A model generated the notes under the pieces. That model was not told the DNA's origin. It searched no databases and was given only the letters and a program-made list of their open reading frames with translations. From assembly GCA_900549755.1 (NCBI GenBank), contig URPQ01000066.1:1-10196 (forward strand): a stretch of DNA of 10,196 nucleotides, in the 5' to 3' direction. The stretch's first letter is position 1, and every line of letters starts with the position of its first letter. This document shows positions 5,408 through 10,196 of the stretch, piece by piece. The DNA comes from an uncultured Oscillospiraceae bacterium. Its GTDB lineage: Bacteria; Bacillota; Clostridia; Oscillospirales; Acutalibacteraceae. The translations under genes were made by a program, and so were the position numbers.

Positions 5408-7498
5408 ATGAGTTCAATCAATGAAATTTTTGCAAGCAACGTATTTAATGACAGCGTAATGCAGCAGCGGCTGCCCAAAGAAACATACAAGGCGCTGCAA
5501 CGCACCATAAAGGACGGTCGTTCCCTTGACCCGAACGCCGCAACCGTAGTTGCAAACGCTATGAAGGACTGGGCAATTGAAAAAGGCGCTACCCACTTCA
5601 CCCACTGGTTCCAGCCGCTTTCGGGTTTATCCGCTGAAAAGCACGACAGCTTTATTTCGCCCACTAAGGACGGCAAGGTTATAATGGAGTTTTCCGGCAA
5701 AGAGTTAATTCAGGGCGAGCCGGACGCTTCCTCTTTTCCGTCGGGCGGTCTTCGTGCTACCTTTGAGGCAAGGGGCTACACCGCGTGGGACCCGACCTCA
5801 TATGCCTTTATTAAGGACGGTGTGCTTTGTATTCCTACCGCGTTCTGCTCCTACGGCGGCGAGGCGCTTGATAAGAAAACACCTTTGCTCCGCAGTATGC
5901 AGGCAATAAACAAGCAGGCGTTAAGAGTATTAAAGCTATTCGGAAAAACAGACGTTAAGTCGGTTAAAACCACGGTAGGCCCCGAGCAGGAATATTTCCT
6001 TATAGACGAGGACGTTTACAACAAGCGCAAGGACCTTATATATACGGGGCGTACCCTTTTCGGTGCAAAGCCGCCTAAGGGGCAGGAGCTTGAGGATCAC
6101 TATTTCGGAATTATAAAGCCGCGCGTTCAGGCATTTATGAAAGAGCTGAACGACGAGTTGTGGAAGCTGGGTATTCTTGCAAAAACCGAGCACAACGAGG
6201 TAGCGCCCGCACAGCACGAATTAGCGCCGATATTCACCACCACCAACATTGCGGCGGATCACAACCAGCTGACAATGGAAATTATGCAGAAAGTGGCTAA
6301 AAAGCACCATATGGTGTGCCTGCTGCACGAAAAGCCCTTTGCGGGAGTAAACGGCAGCGGCAAGCACAACAACTGGTCGCTTACAACTGATACGGGCGTA
6401 AACCTTTTAAACCCGGGCGACACACCGTATGAAAATGCGCAGTTTTTAACCTTCCTTTGCGCGGTTATTAAGGCGGTTGACGAATACCAGGATATGTTGA
6501 GAGTATCGGTAGCCTCCGCCGGAAACGACCACAGACTCGGCGCTAACGAAGCGCCCCCCGCAGTAGTTTCAATGTTCCTCGGTACTGAGCTTACCGACGT
6601 TTTAAAGGCGATTGAAAATGATGAACCATATGGCGGCAAAGAAAAGGAAATTCTTAAAATAGGCGTACATACGCTGCCTAAGTTCCCCAAAGACACTACC
6701 GACCGCAACAGAACCTCGCCGTTTGCGTTTACGGGCAATAAGTTTGAGTTCCGTATGCTCGGTTCTTCTTCGTCCGTTTCCTGCACAAACGTTGTGCTTA
6801 ACACCGCGGTTGCAGAAGAATTAAAGCAGTTTGCCGATGAGCTTGAGGGCGCGGCTAACTTTGAAGAGGCTTTGCACGAGCTTATAAAGAAGACTGTTAC
6901 CGACCACAAGCGCATTATATTCAACGGCAACGGCTATGACGACGCATGGATTGCCGAGGCTGAAAAGCGCGGACTTTTGAATCTGCGCTCAACCCCCGAG
7001 TGCCTGCCGTATTCTCTGCACGAAAAGAATATGAAGCTCTTTATTTCGCACAAGGTTTATTCCGAAACCGAAATGCGCGCAAGATACGAAATTCTTTCGG
7101 AAAACTACTGCAAAATAATCAACATTGAAGCGCTTACAATGATTGATATGGCGAAAAAGGATATTTTGCCTGCGGTAAGCAAGTATTCGCACGAATTATC
7201 CGATACGGTCATTGCAAAGGCAGCCTGTGGCGATATAGAGTCAGGCTATGAAAAAGAGCTTTTGGCTAAGGTAAGCAAGCTTAACACAGCGGCGTACAAA
7301 AAGACCGAAAAATTGGAGCAGGCGGTATTAAAAGCTAAGGAAATAAGCGAAACGCAGGAGCTTTCAATGTATTATAAGGACGCGGTTTTCGCCGCTATGA
7401 GCGAGCTTAGGATTACCGTAGACGAGCTTGAAACTATGGTTCCGGCTGAAATCTGGCCGTATCCTTCCTACGGTGATATGCTTTTCAGCGTAAAATAA
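5408..7498 (+). CDS. glnN: Type III glutamine synthetase
   Basis: ATP-dependent glutamine synthesis from glutamate and ammonium by the large GSIII family, unrelated in length and assembly to the type I enzyme across the promoter. The 696 residues fit the usual size of about 700. Family hallmarks appear in order: VGPEQEYFLID (190-200, Glu193 and Glu195), EVAPAQHELAP (from Glu264), NGSGKHNNWSL (315-325), GNDHRLGANEAPPA (372-385) and DRNRTSPFAFTGNKFEFR (432-449). The remainder is the helical C-terminal extension typical of GSIII, closing with PYPSYGDMLFSVK. ATG 5408 follows GAAAGGAA at good spacing. The gene is first in an operon with the ammonium channel fusion, 35 nt downstream, which suits an enzyme made when ammonium is scarce. 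Control is probably through the structured leader. No missing catalytic residue was noticed. Confidence 0.97.
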   Translation: MSSINEIFASNVFNDSVMQQRLPKETYKALQRTIKDGRSLDPNAATVVANAMKDWAIEKGATHFTHWFQPLSGLSAEKHDSFISPTKDGKVIMEFSGKELIQGEPDASSFPSGGLRATFEARGYTAWDPTSYAFIKDGVLCIPTAFCSYGGEALDKKTPLLRSMQAINKQALRVLKLFGKTDVKSVKTTVGPEQEYFLIDEDVYNKRKDLIYTGRTLFGAKPPKGQELEDHYFGIIKPRVQAFMKELNDELWKLGILAKTEHNEVAPAQHELAPIFTTTNIAADHNQLTMEIMQKVAKKHHMVCLLHEKPFAGVNGSGKHNNWSLTTDTGVNLLNPGDTPYENAQFLTFLCAVIKAVDEYQDMLRVSVASAGNDHRLGANEAPPAVVSMFLGTELTDVLKAIENDEPYGGKEKEILKIGVHTLPKFPKDTTDRNRTSPFAFTGNKFEFRMLGSSSSVSCTNVVLNTAVAEELKQFADELEGAANFEEALHELIKKTVTDHKRIIFNGNGYDDAWIAEAEKRGLLNLRSTPECLPYSLHEKNMKLFISHKVYSETEMRARYEILSENYCKIINIEALTMIDMAKKDILPAVSKYSHELSDTVIAKAACGDIESGYEKELLAKVSKLNTAAYKKTEKLEQAVLKAKEISETQELSMYYKDAVFAAMSELRITVDELETMVPAEIWPYPSYGDMLFSVK

Positions 7499-7533
7499 AA
7501 AGAAATTTTAAAGATTTTAAGGGATGATTTTTT

Positions 7534-9324
7534 ATGAGTCAAGCAATATATGACGCTATACACAGCGAAGTATACGGCGTGTGGTTTTTAATCGGCGCGG
7601 CGTTGGTATTCTGGATGCAGGCGGGCTTTGCAATGGTAGAGACGGGCTTTACCAGAGCAAAGAACGCCGGAAATATACTGATGAAGAACCTTATGGACTT
7701 CTGCATCGGTACGGTAATGTTTATTCTTATCGGTTTCGGTCTTTTCCTCGGGGAAGACCTTGTGGGAATTATAGGTAAACCGGGATTTGATATTTTCACC
7801 GATTACGCGCATTTTGACTGGGCAAACTTTGTTTTCAACCTTGTGTTCTGCGCTACCACCGCAACGATAGTTTCGGGGTCTATGGCGGAAAGAACGAAAT
7901 TCCTTTCCTACTGCGTTTATTCGGCGGTTATCTCGGCGGTTATTTACCCGGTTGAAGCTCACTGGACATGGGGCGGCGGCTGGCTGGCAAAGCTCGGCTT
8001 CCACGATTTTGCAGGTTCAAACTGCATACATATGGTCGGCGGTATATGCGCGCTTATAGGCGCGGCAATGGTCGGCCCGCGTATAGGTAAATTCACAAGA
8101 GATAAAAACGGCAAGGTTAAAAAGGTTAACGCTTTCCCCGGTCATAATCTTCCGATAGGCTGCCTCGGCGTATTCATTCTCTGGCTCGGCTGGTACGGCT
8201 TTAACGGCGCGGCGGCAACCTCTATTGAAGAAATGGGCTCGATATTCGTTACCACCACAATCGCCCCGTCGGTTGCAACGGTTGTTGCTATGATATTCAC
8301 TTGGGTTAAATACGGCAAGCCAGATGTTTCAATGTGCTTAAACGCTTCTCTTGCGGGTCTTGTTGCAATCACCGCCCCGTGCGATGTGTGCGACGCGTTC
8401 GGCGCAATAGTAATAGGCGCGGTTTCGGGGCTTTTGGTTGTATTCGGCGTTTGGTTCCTTGATTACAAGCTCCATGTAGACGACCCCGTCGGCGCAGTTG
8501 CGGTTCACTTCTGCAACGGTATTTGGGGTACTGTCTCGGTAGGCTTGTTCGCCACCAAGTCCGCTCCCGCATTTGCCCGCGGCATAGGCGACGGCGTAAA
8601 CTTCGGCGCTAACCAAATTGCGGGCGAAGGTCTTTTCTACGGCGGCGGCTTTAAGCAATTGGGTCTTCAATTGCTCGGTATGTTCACAACAGCTGCATGG
8701 ACAGCCGTTACAATCACTCTTTCGTTCCTTGTAATAAAGAAGATACTCGGTCTGCGTGTTTCGCGTGAAGAAGAAATGGAAGGACTGGATGTTAAGGAGC
8801 ATGGCTTGCAAAGCGCTTACGGCGGAATCGCAATGCTTCCCGAGTATATAGACGAAGGCGAGGAAACCACTGCGGTCACGGGCGATACGCCTGTCGCCGA
8901 GGCGGTTGAGGTTAAAGAAATGCCAAAGGTCGCGGCGGATGTGCCTGCAAAGGCAGACGGACAAAAGATTACAAAGGTTGAAATCGTCTGCAAGGAATCC
9001 CGCCTTGAAAGCCTTAAAAATGCAATGGTCGGCATTGGAATTACGGGTATGACCGTAAGCCACGTAATGGGCTGCGGCGTGCAAAAGGGTCAGCCTGAAT
9101 ATTACCGCGGCGCTTTGGTTGAAACATCACTCTTGCCTAAAATTCAGGTTGATATAGTTGTGGCAAAGGTTCCTGTATCGCTTGTTATTGCAACTGCTAA
9201 AAAGGTGCTTTACACAGGTCACATAGGCGACGGTAAGATATTCGTTTATGACGTTGAAAACGTTGTAAAGGTTCGCACCGGCGAAGAAGGCTACGACGCT
9301 TTGCAGGATATTGAGCAGTATTAA
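7534..9324 (+). CDS. amt: Ammonium channel (Amt/Rh) fused to a C-terminal PII signalling domain
   Basis: Residues 1 to about 415 are an Amt channel with some 11 membrane helices and no separate signal peptide. Pore residues line up with E. coli AmtB: Asp158, twin histidines His166 and His325, gate phenylalanines Phe105 and Phe223, and Trp146. An acidic, Ala/Pro/Val-rich linker (about 430-477) leads to a complete PII (GlnB/GlnK) domain at 478-596. That domain keeps Gln517 and Lys536 (GlnB Gln39 and Lys58, 2-oxoglutarate site), TGHIGDGKIFV with Lys568, and KVRTGEEG (ATP site). The T-loop tyrosine that is uridylylated (GlnB Tyr51) is Val529, and GlnB Arg38 is Val516. In most bacteria GlnK is a separate protein that plugs Amt when nitrogen is rich; here the plug is tethered, and both are trimers. 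The ribosome binding site AAGGGA lies 9 nt before the ATG. It follows glnN without a visible promoter. Confidence 0.97.
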   Translation: MSQAIYDAIHSEVYGVWFLIGAALVFWMQAGFAMVETGFTRAKNAGNILMKNLMDFCIGTVMFILIGFGLFLGEDLVGIIGKPGFDIFTDYAHFDWANFVFNLVFCATTATIVSGSMAERTKFLSYCVYSAVISAVIYPVEAHWTWGGGWLAKLGFHDFAGSNCIHMVGGICALIGAAMVGPRIGKFTRDKNGKVKKVNAFPGHNLPIGCLGVFILWLGWYGFNGAAATSIEEMGSIFVTTTIAPSVATVVAMIFTWVKYGKPDVSMCLNASLAGLVAITAPCDVCDAFGAIVIGAVSGLLVVFGVWFLDYKLHVDDPVGAVAVHFCNGIWGTVSVGLFATKSAPAFARGIGDGVNFGANQIAGEGLFYGGGFKQLGLQLLGMFTTAAWTAVTITLSFLVIKKILGLRVSREEEMEGLDVKEHGLQSAYGGIAMLPEYIDEGEETTAVTGDTPVAEAVEVKEMPKVAADVPAKADGQKITKVEIVCKESRLESLKNAMVGIGITGMTVSHVMGCGVQKGQPEYYRGALVETSLLPKIQVDIVVAKVPVSLVIATAKKVLYTGHIGDGKIFVYDVENVVKVRTGEEGYDALQDIEQY

Positions 9325-9457
9325 AAAAGCATAAGAGCTTCCCGATGAAATCGGGAAGCCCAGTCTGTCGATAAACCTAAAATTTTATTTTTGCGGCGTT
9401 CACGCCGCATCTTTCGTTTTTCCGCTGACATGCGCGGCGGAAAAACACATTATAAGC

Positions 9458-9484
9458 GAAAAACCGCTGAATAAGCGGTTTTTC
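9458..9484 (+). terminator. Probable intrinsic terminator of the glnN-amt operon
   Basis: GAAAAACCGCT (9458-9468) and AGCGGTTTTTC (9474-9484) form an 11-bp stem with loop GAATA, and the 3' arm carries five T. It lies 134 nt after the Amt-PII stop. The matching A-run on the 5' arm means it could act in both directions. It is the best terminator candidate of the cluster on the plus strand. Confidence 0.6.
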
Positions 9485-9565
9485 AAGGGCACTGGGGTGG
9501 TATTGGCGGGGATAGAGTGCAGTCCGAAAATCTTTGATTTTCGAGCGAGCGGCATTCCCGTCCAA

Positions 9566-9592
9566 GAGCGTGTCGACTTTTTCGACACGCTC
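9566..9592. repeat. 11-bp perfect stem-loop beside the second 25-bp unit
   Basis: GAGCGTGTCGA (9566-9576) pairs with TCGACACGCTC (9582-9592) around loop CTTTT, and abuts the repeat unit starting at 9593. It lacks a following T-run, so it is more likely part of a repeat or RNA structure than a free-standing terminator. Confidence 0.6.
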
Positions 9593-9653
9593 AGCTTCCC
9601 GATGAAATCGGGAAGCCTTTGCACATTTAAAAATATGAAATGAGGAAAAAATT

Positions 9654-10196
9654 ATGTGTTCTATTATGGGCTATATAGGAAGCCGTATTCCCGAAGAGGA
9701 GTTTAAATTAGGCTTTGATATGACCGTTTCGCGCGGTCCGGATATGTCGAGAATTGAAAAGCTTAATAACGGATTTTTGGGATTTCACCGTCTTGCAATA
9801 ATGGGGCTTACCGATAAGGGTATGCAGCCGTTTTCATACAAGAATAATAAGCTGGTGTGCAACGGTGAAATTTACGGTTTCAGACCCATAAAGAACGACC
9901 TTATAAAGCGCGGCTATACCTTTGAGAGCGACTCGGACTGCGAGATTTTACTGCCGCTGTATGAGCTTTACGGCACTGATATGTTTAAAAGGCTGGACGC
10001 GGAATTTGCGCTTATAATATATGACGGCGAAAAGGACAGTCTTATCGCCGCGCGCGACCCCATAGGTATACGTCCGCTTTATTACGGGCTTGATAAGGAC
10101 GGAAATCCGATTTTCGCCTCAGAGCCTAAAAACCTTGTGGGGCTTGTCGGTAAAATTATGCCTTTCCCGCCCGGGCACTATTATAAGGACGGCAAG
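9654..10196 (+). CDS. asnB: Asparagine synthetase B, glutamine-hydrolysing (3' end outside window)
   Basis: The first 181 residues of an Ntn-type (class II) glutaminase domain run in frame to the window edge. Cys2, exposed as the N-terminal nucleophile after Met removal, fixes the start at ATG 9654, with GAGGA 8-9 nt upstream. Matching active-site features are GFHRL (Arg46), CNGEIYGF (Asn70, Gly71, Glu72), SDSDCE (Asp95) and AARDPIGIRPLYYG. The spacing and the last two motifs fit AsnB rather than PurF or GlmS. The enzyme transfers glutamine amide nitrogen to aspartate with ATP; the ATP-pyrophosphatase synthetase half lies beyond the window. One variation is SRGPD where HRGPD is common. It lies downstream of the hairpin cluster, and no clear promoter was found, so it may depend on read-through or an unrecognised promoter. 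It adds another glutamine user to the locus. Confidence 0.93.
   Translation, partial: MCSIMGYIGSRIPEEEFKLGFDMTVSRGPDMSRIEKLNNGFLGFHRLAIMGLTDKGMQPFSYKNNKLVCNGEIYGFRPIKNDLIKRGYTFESDSDCEILLPLYELYGTDMFKRLDAEFALIIYDGEKDSLIAARDPIGIRPLYYGLDKDGNPIFASEPKNLVGLVGKIMPFPPGHYYKDGK

Larger units (their letters stand above)
9336..9617. repeat. Hairpin cluster bracketed by identical 25-bp palindromic units (possible dispersed or MITE-like repeat)
   Basis: The gap between the Amt-PII gene and asnB is almost entirely stem-loops. Identical 25-bp units lie at 9336-9360 and 9593-9617, each a hairpin (GCTTCCCGAT/ATCGGGAAGC). Between them are perfect stems at 9392-9409 (7 bp), 9416-9446 (10 bp), 9458-9484 (11 bp), 9525-9543 (8 bp) and 9566-9592 (11 bp). 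No convincing gene lies here on either strand. A stable non-coding RNA, a REP/MITE-type repeat, or stacked terminators and mRNA stabilisers all fit. Copies elsewhere in the genome would settle which. Confidence 0.6.

Noticed and set aside
8338..9084. Long minus-strand open frame of 248 codons opposite the Amt-PII gene
   Set aside because: It is antisense to a strongly conserved coding frame, has no domain resemblance, and is explained by GC-rich third positions.
9336..9617. CRISPR array
   Set aside because: Only two identical units 232 bp apart, with no regular spacers and no cas genes.
9377..9624. Two overlapping minus-strand reading frames of 62 and 74 codons
   Set aside because: They consist of translated hairpin arms and the 25-bp palindrome, use poor starts without ribosome binding sites, and show no domain-like pattern.
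9500..9653. T-box or other amino-acid riboswitch before asnB
   Set aside because: No T-box sequence (TGGNACC-type bulge) or specifier-stem layout is present; the region holds simple independent hairpins.

Overview
The window is a compact nitrogen-assimilation and glutamine-use locus, most likely from a gut- or rumen-type member of the Clostridia (Bacillota; possibly Oscillospirales). The reasons are strong AGGAGG-type ribosome binding sites, consensus sigma-A promoters, a type III glutamine synthetase, an ANTAR regulator beside a type I glutamine synthetase, intermediate GC and palindrome-rich intergenic DNA. The taxonomic call is inference from gene content.

Layout. (1) Positions 2-1225 (+) hold the 3' part of an ABC exporter subunit. 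A short, apparently decayed gene follows (1251-1362), then a 16-bp bidirectional terminator (1380-1429). (2) A minus-strand operon reads leftward from a promoter at 5002-5030: structured leader, short type I glutamine synthetase (glnA, 4882-3680), ANTAR-domain regulator with a degenerate receiver (3664-3077) and CTP synthase (pyrG, 3060-1432). The gaps between these genes are only 15-16 nt. (3) A divergent plus-strand operon starts from a promoter at 5194-5222. It has a leader with a terminator-like hairpin at its extreme 5' end and a second long hairpin just before the ribosome binding site, then a type III glutamine synthetase (glnN, 5408-7498) and an ammonium channel fused to a PII signalling domain (7534-9324). 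(4) Positions 9325-9653 are a dense hairpin cluster bracketed by two identical 25-bp palindromic units. (5) From 9654 to the window edge lies the N-terminal glutaminase domain of asparagine synthetase B.

How the parts fit. The Amt channel brings in ammonium, the two unrelated glutamine synthetases make glutamine, and PyrG and AsnB spend glutamine amide nitrogen on CTP and asparagine. Regulation looks mainly post-initiation: both divergent promoters match consensus with 17-bp spacers, both leaders are highly structured, and the local regulator is an RNA-binding ANTAR protein. The PII domain fused to the channel would sense ATP/ADP and 2-oxoglutarate at the membrane. The least ordinary elements are the Amt-PII fusion lacking the uridylylation tyrosine, the pseudo-receiver ANTAR protein, the truncated GlnA with an altered catalytic flap, and the paired structured leaders.
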